A stretch of DNA of 64,000 nt from Rhizosaccharibacter radicis (GTDB taxonomy: Bacteria; Pseudomonadota; Alphaproteobacteria; Acetobacterales; Acetobacteraceae): assembly GCA_024508355.1 (NCBI GenBank), contig JAMZEJ010000009.1, forward strand, positions 160,052-224,051. The letters run 5' to 3'. A program made the position numbers and the translations under genes. Shown one piece after another: positions 8,264 through 17,408 of the stretch; within the stretch, counting starts at the first letter, position 1, and each line of letters starts with the position of its first letter. Below the pieces are notes generated by a model, which saw only the letters and a list, made by a program, of their open reading frames with translations, searched no databases and was not told the origin of the DNA.

Positions 8264-8902
8264 TTGGACAGCTTCTTCGATGCCGCCCTGCTGGCGGAGG
8301 CCGCCGATCAACTGATCGAGGCCGGCCGGCGCATGGACCGGTTCGGCTGGGTGCCTTCCTTCGGCGGCAACATCAGCGCCCGGCTGGACGGGCGCTCGAT
8401 CGCCATCACCCGGTCCGGCGGCCGCAAGGGCTTCCTTGGCCGCGACAACATCATCGCGGTGGACCTGGAAGGCCGGCCGCTGAATGCCGGCGACCGGCCC
8501 AGCGCCGAAACGCTGCTGCATTGCCATGTGTACCGCGATCTGCCGGAGGTGGGTGCGGTGCTGCACGGCCATTCGGTGGCGGCCACCGTGCTGTCGCGGC
8601 TGGTGACGGGCCCGGCCATCACCCTCGCCGGCTACGAGATGATCAAGGCGTTCGAGATCCACCACACCCACGACGTCAGGGTGTCGGTGCCGGTGTTCGA
8701 GAACAGCCAGGACATGGAACGGCTGGTGCACGATATCGGGCCGGAACTGCCCCGGCACATTCCGGGCTACATCCTGCGCGGCCACGGCGCCTATGCGTGG
8801 GGGCGCACGGTGGACAACGCGATGGCCAACCTCGAAGCGCTCGAGTTCCTGCTCCAGTGCGAGCTGGAAACGCTCAAGGTGCGCGGCCTGTCCGCCGCCT
8901 GA
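8264..8902 (+). CDS. mtnB: Class II aldolase-fold methylthioribulose-1-phosphate dehydratase
   Basis: 212 residues. MtnB dehydrates 5-methylthioribulose-1-phosphate in the methionine salvage pathway. The protein matches that branch of the zinc aldolase-II fold: SFGGNISARL near the N-terminus, ITRSGGRKGFL, PSAETLLHCHVY and VLHGHS (zinc His), EIHHTHDV, PVFENSQD, and the late RGHGAYAWG (third zinc His). The start is a TTG at 8264, supported by GGAG nine bases upstream and by the absence of any closer ATG. No other mtn gene is nearby, so methionine salvage must be completed from elsewhere. It converges with ltaE. Confidence 0.85.
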   Translation: MDSFFDAALLAEAADQLIEAGRRMDRFGWVPSFGGNISARLDGRSIAITRSGGRKGFLGRDNIIAVDLEGRPLNAGDRPSAETLLHCHVYRDLPEVGAVLHGHSVAATVLSRLVTGPAITLAGYEMIKAFEIHHTHDVRVSVPVFENSQDMERLVHDIGPELPRHIPGYILRGHGAYAWGRTVDNAMANLEALEFLLQCELETLKVRGLSAA

Positions 8903-8984
8903 GGCCTTGGCCGGCAGCCCTACCCCCGGGATCCCGAACGGACGGCCCCGAGGATGACGGCCGCAAGAGAGGGACGCCTCCGGG

Positions 8985-10049
8985 CTAGCCGCCGGCGGCG
9001 GCCAGCAGGGCGTCCACGTCCTCTGGGCGCACGTCCCAGGCCGTGACCATCCGCACCGGCACCATCCCCTCCGGGGTGGGCGCCATTCCCGGCATGTACC
9101 AGCGATAGAAGCCGAACCCGGCCGCTTCCAGCCGCGCCGCCACGGCTTCGGGCAGCAGCGCGAACAGCTCGTTGGCCTGCACCGGCTGCAGCAGCCGGGC
9201 GCCCGGCAGCCGGGTCAGCCCGTCGGCGAGCCGGGTGGCGGCGGCGTTGGCGGCGCGGGCGTTGCGCAGCCACAGATCGTCCGCGAGAAACGCGGTGATC
9301 TGCGCCGACAGGAAGCGCGCCTTGCTCCAGAGCTGGCCGGCCCGCTTGCGCCGGCGGGCGAACTCCTCCGCCATGCGGGGCTGGAAGAAGATCACCGCCT
9401 CCGCCGCCAGCGCGCCGTTCTTGGTGGCGCCGAAGCACAGCACGTCGATGCCGGCCTTCCAGGTCATCTCGGCCGGGGTGCAGCCGAGATGCACCAGGGC
9501 GTTGGCGAACCGGGCGCCGTCCATGTGGGTGGCGAGCCCGAGGCGGTGCGCGCAGGCCGCGAGGGCCCGGATCTCGTCCACCGCATACACCGTGCCCCAT
9601 TCGGTCGCCTGGGTGAGGCTCAGCGCGTAGGGGCGGCTCTTGTGCACGCCCAGCGTCCGGCCGGCGGCGACGTGGGCTTCCAGCGCCGGAGCCGACAGCT
9701 TGCCGTTCTCGCTGGGCAGCGTCAGCAGCTTGGCGCCCGAGGTGTAGAATTCGGGCGCCCCGCACTCGTCGTTGTGGATGTGCGCCGCCTCGTCGCAGTA
9801 GACGGCGCCGAACGGCGGCACCAGGGCCGACAGGGCCAGCGCGTTGGCCGCGGTGCCGGTGGCCACGGGGAACATCACCAGCTCCCCGTGCTCGAACACC
9901 CGCCGCAGCTCGGCTTCCAGCGCCGTCGTCCAGCCATCGGCGCCATAGGACGGCACGGCGCCCCGGTTGGCCTCCATCAGCGCCGCCATGATCTCCGCAC
10001 ATGCCGGAGAAACGTTGTCGCTGCCGAAGTTCTTCCGTATCTCGCTCAT
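8985..10049 (-). CDS. ltaE: Low-specificity L-threonine aldolase
   Basis: 354 residues from ATG 10049. A fold-type I PLP enzyme splitting threonine (and allo-threonine) into glycine and acetaldehyde. Features: the [10 protein letters not shown] opening of the family, [11 protein letters not shown] (phosphate cup), [27 protein letters not shown] with the PLP-Asp, and [11 protein letters not shown], which contains the Schiff-base Lys. It is transcribed divergently from folD, 97 bases away. Glycine formed here and one-carbon units handled by FolD may be metabolically linked, but that is inference from position only. Confidence 0.93.
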   Translation of the reverse strand: MSEIRKNFGSDNVSPACAEIMAALMEANRGAVPSYGADGWTTALEAELRRVFEHGELVMFPVATGTAANALALSALVPPFGAVYCDEAAHIHNDECGAPEFYTSGAKLLTLPSENGKLSAPALEAHVAAGRTLGVHKSRPYALSLTQATEWGTVYAVDEIRALAACAHRLGLATHMDGARFANALVHLGCTPAEMTWKAGIDVLCFGATKNGALAAEAVIFFQPRMAEEFARRRKRAGQLWSKARFLSAQITAFLADDLWLRNARAANAAATRLADGLTRLPGARLLQPVQANELFALLPEAVAARLEAAGFGFYRWYMPGMAPTPEGMVPVRMVTAWDVRPEDVDALLAAAGG

Positions 10050-10146
10050 GGTCGCCTGTATGGCGCGGCGGCGGGCGCAGCGCCATATCGGCCGCGGCCC
10101 GTTCCACGCCCGTCGGCGGGGAACCGCAGCGCAAGGAACAGCACCC

Positions 10147-11163
10147 ATGAGCCCCGACGGACGCTTCGGCGAGCTTTCCGACGCCGCCGCCGGTTCGGCA
10201 CCCGGCTCCACGCCCGAGCCTCGAGAGGGCCCGCTCGCCGGACCGCCGGCCGAGAACGCGATCGCCACCCGGCTGATCGACGGCAAGAGCTATGCGCGGC
10301 GGCTCACGGACGCGGTGCGGGCCGACGTGACCCGGCTGAAGAACGAGCACGGGCTGCAGCCCGGCCTGGCCGTGGTGCTGGTGGGCCACAACCCGGCCAG
10401 CGAGGTGTATGTGCGCTCCAAGATCGCGCACACGGAGGCGGCGGGCATGCGCTCTGTGTCGCACCTGCTGCCAGGGTCCACCACGGAAGCCGAGCTGCTG
10501 GATCTGGTGGGCCGGCTCAACGCCGATCCCGCCATCCACGGCATCCTGGTGCAGCTGCCGCTTCCCACCGGCATCGACCCGATGGCGGTGACGGACGCGA
10601 TCCATCCCGACAAGGACGTGGACGGACTCGGGCAGGTGAACGTGGGCCGCCTGACCCTCGGCCTGCGCGGCCTGGTGCCCTGCACGCCGCTGGGCTGCCT
10701 GATGCTGCTGCGGGCCGAGCTGGGCACGCTGCGCGGGCTGCACGCGGTGGTGGTGGGCAAGTCCAACCTGGTGGGCCGACCGATGGCGCAGCTGCTGCTG
10801 CACGAGGATTGCACGGTGACGGTGGCACATCTCCACACGCCAGATGTCGGCGCGCTGGCCGCGCAGGCGGACATCCTGGTGGTGGCCACGGGGCAGAAGG
10901 GCCTGGTGCGGCGTGACTGGATCAAGCCTGGCGCCACCGTGATCGACGTGGGCATCACCCGGGTCGCGACCGCCGAGGGCCGTACCCGGCTGGTGGGCGA
11001 CGTCCAGTTCGACGAGGCGCTGGGCCGCGCGGGACGGATCACCCCGGTGCCGGGCGGGGTGGGGCCGATGACCATCGCCTGCCTGCTGCGCAACACGCTG
11101 CGGGCCGCGCGGCTGAGCATCGGTCTGCCCGACGACGAGCCGGCATTGCGGCGTGCCGACTGA
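10147..11163 (+). CDS. folD: Bifunctional methylenetetrahydrofolate dehydrogenase / methenyltetrahydrofolate cyclohydrolase
   Basis: Interconverts 5,10-methylene-THF and 10-formyl-THF in the cytosol. Seen: [14 protein letters not shown] with the catalytic Lys, QLPLP, KDVDGL, PCTPLG, the Rossmann loop [28 protein letters not shown] and [19 protein letters not shown]. Length 338 is some 40 residues above the norm because of an acidic/Pro-rich N-terminal leader (residues 1-38) before the ATRLIDGK start of the conserved part. ATG 10147 is supported by AAGGAA nine bases upstream. A strong hairpin follows the stop. Confidence 0.96.
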   Translation: MSPDGRFGELSDAAAGSAPGSTPEPREGPLAGPPAENAIATRLIDGKSYARRLTDAVRADVTRLKNEHGLQPGLAVVLVGHNPASEVYVRSKIAHTEAAGMRSVSHLLPGSTTEAELLDLVGRLNADPAIHGILVQLPLPTGIDPMAVTDAIHPDKDVDGLGQVNVGRLTLGLRGLVPCTPLGCLMLLRAELGTLRGLHAVVVGKSNLVGRPMAQLLLHEDCTVTVAHLHTPDVGALAAQADILVVATGQKGLVRRDWIKPGATVIDVGITRVATAEGRTRLVGDVQFDEALGRAGRITPVPGGVGPMTIACLLRNTLRAARLSIGLPDDEPALRRAD

Positions 11164-11172
11164 CGCCGGAAC

Positions 11173-11196
11173 GGGGAACCGCGTCCGCGGCTCCCC
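11173..11196. terminator. Hairpin between the convergent folD and ferritin-like genes
   Basis: A ten-pair stem with one mismatch, GGGGAACCGC against GCGGCTCCCC, and a four-base GTCC loop. It lies 10 bases after folD and faces the minus-strand gene ending at 11254, so it may serve both. Confidence 0.5.
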
Positions 11197-11253
11197 TGAC
11201 GGCCCTATGGCCCGTTCCGGCTCCGTCCTGCGTTCCCCAACGGGGATCCGGGA

Positions 11254-11775
11254 TCAGACCGGTTCCTGCACCGGCGCGGCCTGACGGTTGACGCGTTCTT
11301 CCGCGAGCGCGGAAAGCTTGCGGTCCGTGGCCTTTTCCTCGTCCAGCGTCGGGCGCAGCGCATCCGCGATGTCCGTGCGGCCGAGCTGGGTCGCGATGGC
11401 GATGATGGTGCCGTAGCGGGCAATCTCGTAATGCTCGACCGCCTGCGCCGACCCGACCAGCGCCACCTGCAGCACCTCGGGATCGTCCACGTCGGAGGCG
11501 ACCTCGTTGGCTTCCTTGATGATGCCGTCGATCGCCTGGCAGGTGGCGCCCTTGGCCTCGCTGCCGTGCAGCCGGAACGCCTGCTCCAGCCGACCGATCT
11601 GGGTCTCGGTTTCCCGCAGATGGGCCTCGAACGCCGACCGCACCGCCGGGTCGCCCGACTTCTCGATCATCCGCGGCAGCGCTTTGGTGATCTGCTGCTC
11701 GGCGTAATAGATGTCCTGCAGCAGGTGCAGCAGCAGGTCGTCGAGCGTCTTGATCGGCTTGGTGAAAAAGCCCAT
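11254..11775 (-). CDS. YciE/YciF-type ferritin-like protein (DUF892)
   Basis: 173 residues, all-helical. The opening TLDDLLLHLLQDIYYAEQQITKALPRM is the typical first helix of DUF892, followed by RSAFEAHLRETETQIGRLEQAF and a late AVEHYEIARYG helix, which together supply the Glu/His di-metal ligands of the ferritin-like four-helix bundle. Members are stress-related (osmotic, acid, stationary phase); the biochemical role is not settled. ATG 11775 has GGAGG seven bases upstream. It appears to be monocistronic. Confidence 0.9.
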   Translation of the reverse strand: MGFFTKPIKTLDDLLLHLLQDIYYAEQQITKALPRMIEKSGDPAVRSAFEAHLRETETQIGRLEQAFRLHGSEAKGATCQAIDGIIKEANEVASDVDDPEVLQVALVGSAQAVEHYEIARYGTIIAIATQLGRTDIADALRPTLDEEKATDRKLSALAEERVNRQAAPVQEPV

Positions 11776-11894
11776 CGGAGCCTCCGGTTCATGCGTGGCG
11801 GGATGGTCGTCAACGCTGAACGTGGAGCCGGTTCGGGACGGCGCGCCGCACTTCGCTGTGAGGAACCGCCGCCGCCATGGACTCCCTCGGCGCG

Positions 11895-13046
11895 TCAGGA
11901 CGCCAGAAAGCGCTTGAACCGCCGGGCCACCTCGTGCGGCGCCACGGTGGGACGCCCCAGCACCTTCATCGAGCCCGGCGCGATCCGCGCGTGCAGCAGC
12001 ACCGGCCCGTCCGCCGCCAGCGCCGCGCGCATTCCGCGCTCGAAGCCGGCCTCGTCGTCGGCCTTGATCGCCAGCGCGTAGCCGCAGGCGCGCGCCACCT
12101 CGGCGAACTCCACCGACGCCGACACGGTGGCCTGCCCGCCGGTCGAGTCGTGCGTCTCGTTGTCCAGCACCACGTGCACGAGGTTGCGCGGCCGGTAGGC
12201 GCCGATCGTGGCGAAGGAGCCGAGCTTCATCAGCGCGGCGCCATCGCCGTCCAGCACCACCACCGGGCGGTCGGGCCTCGTGAGCGCAACACCCAGGGCC
12301 ATGCCGGAGGCGCCGCCCATGGAGCCGACCTGGTAGAGATGCTGCGGCCGGTCGGCCAGGGTGAAGAGTTCGCGCCCGCATTTGCCGGTGGTGGCCACCA
12401 CCGCCGCCGCCTCGGGTAGGATCGCCAGCAGCCGTTCCAGCAGCCGGGCCCGCGCCGGCCGGCCGTCGCCGCCGCGCTCGTCGCGCAGCTCGCCGGGGGC
12501 GGGAAGCACGCGCGGCGCCTGATCCAGGGTCTCGTCGGCGACGCTTCCTTGTTCCATCACCAGCCCGAACGGCAGGCTGTCGGCCTCGAAGCGCGCGATG
12601 GCGGCGTCCAGTGCGGGGGCGATGTCGCTGCCCTCCGCCGGGAACGGCCGGTTCGGCACGCCGCACAGATCGAGCAGTTGCTGGGTGATCCGGCCCATCA
12701 GCACGTGCTGCGGCTCGTCCTTGACGCCCGGCTGGCCGCGCCAGGTGGTGAGCAGCAGCAGCGGGATCCGGAACGGCTCGTTGAGCGAGGTGAGCGGGTT
12801 GACGCAGTTGCCGAGGCCCGAGTTCTGGCAGATCACCACCCCGCCGCGGCCGCCGAGCCAGGCCCCGGCGGCGATCGCCACCGCCTCCCCCTCGCTGGCG
12901 GCGCCCACATAATCGAGCGCGCCCCCCTGCCCGCCGGCGCCGATCACCCGGTTGATCATGGGCGTGAGGAAGGAACAGGGCACGCCGCTGTAGAAATCGA
13001 GTCCCCGCGCGGTGGCGGCATCGATGAAGTCCTGGGCCTGGATCAT
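11895..13046 (-). CDS. aepY: Phosphonopyruvate decarboxylase
   Basis: 383 residues. A ThDP enzyme that decarboxylates phosphonopyruvate to phosphonoacetaldehyde, the step that makes phosphonate formation irreversible. Seen: DFYSGVPCSFLTP opening, GAASEGEAVAIAAGAWLGG containing the ThDP-activating Glu, the NSGLGNCVNPLTSL segment, TTGKCGRELF, GSMGGASGMALGVAL, and the ThDP/Mg motif GDGAALMKLGSFATIG through ND/NETHDSTGGQ. It follows the PEP mutase fusion and a lipoprotein gene on the same strand. It therefore acts directly on the product of its neighbour. Confidence 0.93.
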   Translation of the reverse strand: MIQAQDFIDAATARGLDFYSGVPCSFLTPMINRVIGAGGQGGALDYVGAASEGEAVAIAAGAWLGGRGGVVICQNSGLGNCVNPLTSLNEPFRIPLLLLTTWRGQPGVKDEPQHVLMGRITQQLLDLCGVPNRPFPAEGSDIAPALDAAIARFEADSLPFGLVMEQGSVADETLDQAPRVLPAPGELRDERGGDGRPARARLLERLLAILPEAAAVVATTGKCGRELFTLADRPQHLYQVGSMGGASGMALGVALTRPDRPVVVLDGDGAALMKLGSFATIGAYRPRNLVHVVLDNETHDSTGGQATVSASVEFAEVARACGYALAIKADDEAGFERGMRAALAADGPVLLHARIAPGSMKVLGRPTVAPHEVARRFKRFLAS

Positions 13047-13181
13047 GCGCGCGGGATTAGGCCGTTCCGCAACGAAGCGCCAGAGTTGGAGCGCCAGAAA
13101 ACGGGGGCGCCAAAGACGAGCGCGGGGGACGGACCGCCAGGAATGAAAACTCGGGGCGGCGCGGGCGGGCGGCGATCCGGA

Positions 13182-13511
13182 TCAGCGCAGTTGCAGCGTG
13201 GGCGGGGGCAGCTGGTCGGAAGGGGTGGCGAGGCGGCTGCCCGTCAGCGTGATCGGCCGGCCCTTGTCCTTCGCCACGAACGGCACGTTCAGGCTGGTGG
13301 CGAGCTGCTGGAAATAGGCGTCTCCGGTCAGGTCGAGCGGCCGGTTCGGGGCGCACGAGCCGGCCGCGGCCTGGAACGGCATCTGCCGCAGCGGGTAGTC
13401 GTAGAGCCGGTGGATGCATTGGGCATCGGCGCTGACCCCGGTGCGGGTATCGGCCCCGGAACAGGCGGCGAGCGGCAGCAGCAGGATCAGCGGAACGGCG
13501 CGCGCGGACAT
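13182..13511 (-). CDS. Small lipoprotein
   Basis: 109 residues from ATG 13511 with AAGGAG eight bases upstream. A short signal peptide ends in the lipobox LAAC (Cys17 region), so the mature protein should be lipid-anchored in the envelope. The mature part has three further Cys, or two pairs if counted with spacing, and no recognised domain. It sits between aepX and aepY in the same orientation, 89 bases after the former. Whether it belongs to the phosphonate pathway is unknown; a link to an envelope phosphonate product is possible. Confidence 0.65.
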   Translation of the reverse strand: MSARAVPLILLLPLAACSGADTRTGVSADAQCIHRLYDYPLRQMPFQAAAGSCAPNRPLDLTGDAYFQQLATSLNVPFVAKDKGRPITLTGSRLATPSDQLPPPTLQLR

Positions 13512-13600
13512 CGGCCGGTCTCCTTCACGACGAGCGGATGGTGACTGATACGGCGGGCGAGCGCGCCCGTTCCCCCGCGACGGGAAACGGGCGCCGGTTC

Positions 13601-15454
13601 TCAGGAGAAGTTGCGGGCGTCGGCCAGGTCGGCCAGCGTGTCCACGTCGATCCAGTGGCCGGTGATGTAGTGCACGGCCACCGGATGCTTGGCGGCGAGG
13701 CGCGACAACAGGGCCGGGATGTCGGCGGCGTCCGCCACGCCCTCGGCGCGCATGGCGTCGAGCTCGGCGCGGACCAGCGCGGCGCCCCTCGGGCTGAGCC
13801 GCAGCAGGCCGATCCACTCGCCGTGGCTTTCGGCGGCGGACACCGCGCCGATGGAGCGCAGGGTGGCGGGCGCGTCGTCGAGATAATCGGCCGAGAAGGG
13901 CTTGTCGGCCAGCACCAGGTCGCGCGGATGCGGATCGTGGGCGCCCCCGCGCTGCCCGCGCTGGCGCAGCGCGTCCACCGCCACCGCGATGTCGGCATCC
14001 ACGCCCATCAGCGCGTCCAGGATGTAGCGGCGGAACAGCACGTCGCCATACACCACCACGGTGTCGCCGCCGGCGTGCTCGGTCTGGAGCCGGCTCTCGG
14101 CGCACAGGAGCGAACCGAGTTCGCCGGTGCTGTCGAACCGGTCGTTGTCGAGCAGGGTGAGCCCCTGCGCCGGGACCGTGTCGGGGTTGATGGCGTCCTT
14201 GGCGAAGCCGCGCACCACCGCGACGTCGCGCACGCCGCCCTGGTGCAGCGTGTCGATGAGCTGCGCCAGCAGCGGCCGGCCCCGCACGTCGAGCATGCAT
14301 TTCGGGCGGTCGGCGGTGAGCGTGCCCAGCGCTTCCCCGCGGGAAGCGGCCAGCACCACGGCGCGCACGGCGCCCTGGCCCTTCGCGGCGGCGGAGAGGT
14401 CGCCGGGGGCCGCGGTGGCCTCGGCGAGCGCCGCTTCGGCCACGGCGTCCGATGCGGGACCGACCACGGGAAGATAGCGCGCGCCCGCTTCCTCCAGCTC
14501 GTCGTTGTTCATCAGCGAGAAGATGTCCTTCACGCTGGCGATGCGGCCTTCCACCTCGCCCAGATGCTGGTCGGCCTGGATGCGCGCCGCGGTTTCGCGC
14601 ATGGCGGTGATGGAGGAGCGCATCAGGTGGTTGGCCCAGATCACCGTGCTCACCCCCATCTTGCGGAAGGCGGCGGTGGGGGTGCCGTAGTACATGGTGG
14701 GCACGATCACCACCGGGCAGCGGTCGCCCCAGCGCTCCATGAAGCCCGCGATCTCGTGCGCGGTGCGCTTCTTGGAGTGGATCAGGATCGCGTCGGCGCC
14801 GGCGGCGTGGTACGCCTCGGCGCGGCGGATCGCCTCGTCCATGGAATGGCCGGAGATCAGCGCCTCCACGCGGGCGACCACGCAGAAATCGTCGTCCGGC
14901 TGGCTGTCCTTGGCGGCGCGGAGGCGGCCGGCGAACTCGTGGATGTCGGCCAGCGGCTGGGCCTCGCCGATGAAGCTGTTGGTCTTGGGAAACAGCTTGT
15001 CCTCGAGGCACACCCCGGCCACGCCGCGCTCGCACAGCTTGCGGACCAGCCGGCGCACGTTGTTGAAGTTGCCGTAGCCGGTGTCGCCGTCCAGCAGGAT
15101 CGGCAGGGTGGTGGCGTCCGCCATGTACTCGACCTGGTCGAGCACCTGGGTCCAGGACGCCTCGTTGTTGTCGCGCAAGCCCAGCGCCGCGGACATGCTG
15201 AGCCCGGAGCCCCAGATGCCCTCGAAGCCGGCTTCCTCGGCGATCTTCGCCGACACGCCGCTGTGCGCTTCCATCAGGAAGGCCATCTCCTGGCGGCGCA
15301 GCATGTCGCGCAGGCGCCGGAAGCGCGAGGCGGGCGGGGATGGCGGCGAGACGGAAAAGCTGGTTCCGGAACCGAGATCGTCGGGCCCGCGGACGGCGTC
15401 CGGCCCCATAACCGCGTCAGGCTTCAATTTGCGAACTTCCCGTCGAACTGTCAT
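13601..15454 (-). CDS. aepX: Phosphoenolpyruvate mutase fused to a C-terminal nucleotidyltransferase-like domain
   Basis: About 617 residues. Residues ~45-330 are PEP mutase, which rearranges PEP to phosphonopyruvate: [26 protein letters not shown] and the diagnostic [10 protein letters not shown] (151-160) are all present. Residues ~362-617 are a nucleotidyltransferase fold, with TADRPKCML and VVVYGDVLF (metal Asp region), ending [12 protein letters not shown]. Its nucleotide loop reads LAASRGEAL where active enzymes have LAAGxGxRL, so activity is doubtful. ATG 15454 was chosen (AGGAG 12 bases upstream); ATG 15478 is also in frame. It diverges from a second, canonical nucleotidyltransferase 60 bases away. 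Confidence 0.92.
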   Translation of the reverse strand: MTVRREVRKLKPDAVMGPDAVRGPDDLGSGTSFSVSPPSPPASRFRRLRDMLRRQEMAFLMEAHSGVSAKIAEEAGFEGIWGSGLSMSAALGLRDNNEASWTQVLDQVEYMADATTLPILLDGDTGYGNFNNVRRLVRKLCERGVAGVCLEDKLFPKTNSFIGEAQPLADIHEFAGRLRAAKDSQPDDDFCVVARVEALISGHSMDEAIRRAEAYHAAGADAILIHSKKRTAHEIAGFMERWGDRCPVVIVPTMYYGTPTAAFRKMGVSTVIWANHLMRSSITAMRETAARIQADQHLGEVEGRIASVKDIFSLMNNDELEEAGARYLPVVGPASDAVAEAALAEATAAPGDLSAAAKGQGAVRAVVLAASRGEALGTLTADRPKCMLDVRGRPLLAQLIDTLHQGGVRDVAVVRGFAKDAINPDTVPAQGLTLLDNDRFDSTGELGSLLCAESRLQTEHAGGDTVVVYGDVLFRRYILDALMGVDADIAVAVDALRQRGQRGGAHDPHPRDLVLADKPFSADYLDDAPATLRSIGAVSAAESHGEWIGLLRLSPRGAALVRAELDAMRAEGVADAADIPALLSRLAAKHPVAVHYITGHWIDVDTLADLADARNFS

Positions 15455-15514
15455 GTTTCCGTCCAACTCCTGCCTCATCGCGGTCGCCGCGGCCACTGAA
15501 AAAGATTCACATCG

Positions 15515-16345
15515 ATGCTGCATGCCTTCCGGCCGCCCGCGGTCCTGATCCTGGCGGCCGGGCGGGGCCGGCGCCTGGGGCCGGACGCGCCGGAGCGGCC
15601 GAAGGTGCTGCTGCCGTTCGGTGGCCGCACGCTGCTGGACCGCCATCTGCACCTGCTGGAAGAAGCGGGCGCCGGGCCGGTGACCATCGTGACCGGCTTC
15701 GAGGCCGGGCAGATCGAGCACGAGCTGGTGCGGCTGGGGCGCCGCGACGAGGTGACGCTGCTGCACAATCCGCACTGGCGGGAAGGCAGCGTGGTGTCGC
15801 TCGACGCGGGGCGTCCGGTGCTGGACGCGGCCGCGGAAGCGGGAACGTCCGTGGTGCTGATGGACGGCGACGTGCTGTACGACCGGCGGCTGCTGGACCG
15901 GCTGCTGTCCAGCGCCCACCCCGGCGCCCTGCTGCTCGACCGGGAGATCGAGCCGGGCGACGAGCCGGTGAAGATCTGCGTCCGCGACCGGCGGGACGCG
16001 GACCCTGTGATCGTGGATTTCGACAAGCGCCCCGACGGCGCGCCCGGCGAGGGCTATGACTGGCATGGAGAGTCGGTCGGCTTCTTCCGGCTGTCGGCCG
16101 CGATCGCCAGCGCGCTGGCCCTGCGCGCCCATGCCCTTGCGCAGGGCGACGGCCGGGCGCTGGAATACGAGACGCCGCTGCGCGCGCTGATCCGGGAGGA
16201 TGCCGCGCGGGCCGCTGCCGGGGGGGCGGCCTCCTTCGGTTTCGAGGACATCAGCGGTCTACCCTGGACGGAGATCGATTTCGTGGAAGATTTGCGAAAG
16301 GCGGAAGCCCTGCTGCCGCTGCTGCAAGGAGAACGCGCGGCATGA
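15515..16345 (+). CDS. Sugar/phosphocholine-type cytidylyltransferase, probably for a phosphonate
   Basis: 276 residues, a complete nucleotidyltransferase: [27 protein letters not shown] carries the Gly-rich loop, Arg and the PK pair; LMDGDVLYD the metal-binding Asp; DKRPDG and WHGESVGFF the sugar/phosphonate side. It resembles phosphocholine cytidylyltransferases that activate small alcohol or amine phosphates or phosphonates with CTP. Next to PEP mutase and phosphonopyruvate decarboxylase, CMP-activation of 2-aminoethylphosphonate or a hydroxy derivative is the likely job (inference). Its stop overlaps the next gene by four bases (ATGA). Confidence 0.82.
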   Translation: MLHAFRPPAVLILAAGRGRRLGPDAPERPKVLLPFGGRTLLDRHLHLLEEAGAGPVTIVTGFEAGQIEHELVRLGRRDEVTLLHNPHWREGSVVSLDAGRPVLDAAAEAGTSVVLMDGDVLYDRRLLDRLLSSAHPGALLLDREIEPGDEPVKICVRDRRDADPVIVDFDKRPDGAPGEGYDWHGESVGFFRLSAAIASALALRAHALAQGDGRALEYETPLRALIREDAARAAAGGAASFGFEDISGLPWTEIDFVEDLRKAEALLPLLQGERAA

Positions 16346-17142
16346 ACGCCATCTCTCAGGACCGCCCGCGGTCGGACGCCCCCGGCGTCGGCGACCGGGC
16401 GCCCACCGCGGCCGAAACCGCGTTCTGGGCGGAAAAGGGCTATCTCGTGGTGCCGAACTTCTTCTCGGCCGCGGACACCGACGCCCTGGTGCGCTGGACC
16501 GGCGAGGTGCAGTCCGCCCCCGAGGTGCCAGGCAGCCAGATGGTCTATTACGAGGACAGCCTCCTGGAGGCCGGCACGCGCGTGGTGCAGCGGATCGAGG
16601 ATTTCTGCCCCCATCACGAGGGGATGGACCGGATCGCGCGCCATGGCGCGCTGTCGCGTTGGCTCGCGGCGCTGATGGGCGGCGAGACCGTGCTGTTCAA
16701 GGACAAGATCAACTTCAAGTATCCGGGCGGCGACGGCTTCAAGGCGCACCAGGACCAGCAGGCCGGCTGGACCGAGTTCGCGCCCCTGTTCGTGACGGCG
16801 CTGGTCACCATCGACCGCGCGACCGAAGCCAACGGGTGCCTGGAGATCGCCACCGCGCCTCGTCCGCAGGGCCTGATCGGTGCTGAATGGACGCCGCTGT
16901 CCGAGGACGAGCTGGGCCTGCAGCCGGTGCCGACCGAGCCCGGGGACGTGATCTTCTTCGACAGCTACGTGCCGCACGCCTCCAAGCCGAACTTCACCGA
17001 CGGCGCGCGGCGGGTGCTGTATCTCACCTACAACCGCGAGGATGCGGGCGACCATCGCCGTCGCTACTTCACGGAAAAGCGCGCCGCCTTCCCGCCCGAC
17101 ATCGAACGGGCGCCCGGCAGCCGCTACGTGTTCCGGGTCTGA
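16342..17142 (+). CDS. Phytanoyl-CoA dioxygenase family oxygenase, possible 2-aminoethylphosphonate hydroxylase
   Basis: 266 residues, an Fe(II)/2-oxoglutarate oxygenase of the PhyH family. The metal triad is visible: His136-Gln-Asp138 (AHQDQQAGW) and His212 (VPHASKPNF), with Arg223/224 positioned for 2-oxoglutarate. The family includes PhnY*, which hydroxylates C1 of 2-aminoethylphosphonate. Translational coupling to the cytidylyltransferase and the adjoining PEP mutase and decarboxylase support a phosphonate substrate. This is inference; other small substrates are possible. A T-tailed terminator follows, closing this two-gene operon. Confidence 0.82.
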   Translation: MNAISQDRPRSDAPGVGDRAPTAAETAFWAEKGYLVVPNFFSAADTDALVRWTGEVQSAPEVPGSQMVYYEDSLLEAGTRVVQRIEDFCPHHEGMDRIARHGALSRWLAALMGGETVLFKDKINFKYPGGDGFKAHQDQQAGWTEFAPLFVTALVTIDRATEANGCLEIATAPRPQGLIGAEWTPLSEDELGLQPVPTEPGDVIFFDSYVPHASKPNFTDGARRVLYLTYNREDAGDHRRRYFTEKRAAFPPDIERAPGSRYVFRV

Positions 17143-17166
17143 TCGGCCGGCCGGCGCCGGACATGG

Positions 17167-17193
17167 AGGGGGCGGAGGAGTCCGCTCCTTTTT
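17167..17193 (+). terminator. Intrinsic terminator after the dioxygenase gene
   Basis: A ten-pair stem (17167-17176 with 17181-17190, two G-U pairs), four-base GGAG loop, with a run of five T overlapping the 3' arm. It begins 25 bases past the stop and is the best classical terminator in the window. Confidence 0.75.
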
Positions 17194-17408
17194 CCTGTCC
17201 GCGTCCCGGAAAGGGCGGACCGGGGCGAGCGATCTCCCCGCGTCACGGCGCCGGCGGCTCGCGCGGCTGTCATCCCGGCCGCGATCTTTCGCGTCACAGT
17301 GTGGCACCGCTGCTCTGGCGTGTGGCCCCCGTCCCTTCTAGGGATGCTTCATCCTCATCATCAGGATTCGCCGCCCCTGGACCGGCGAAACGGAAGGCGG
17401 GACGGTTC

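Noticed and set aside
8985..10049. Threonine aldolase as the missing phosphonate aminotransferase
   Set aside because: Its motifs are those of LtaE and it sits with folD, two genes away from the phosphonate locus on the far side of a terminator.
13375..13420. Disulfide-rich toxin or bacteriocin in the aep lipoprotein
   Set aside because: Only a few Cys and no leader or transporter features of a bacteriocin; a plain lipoprotein explains it better.
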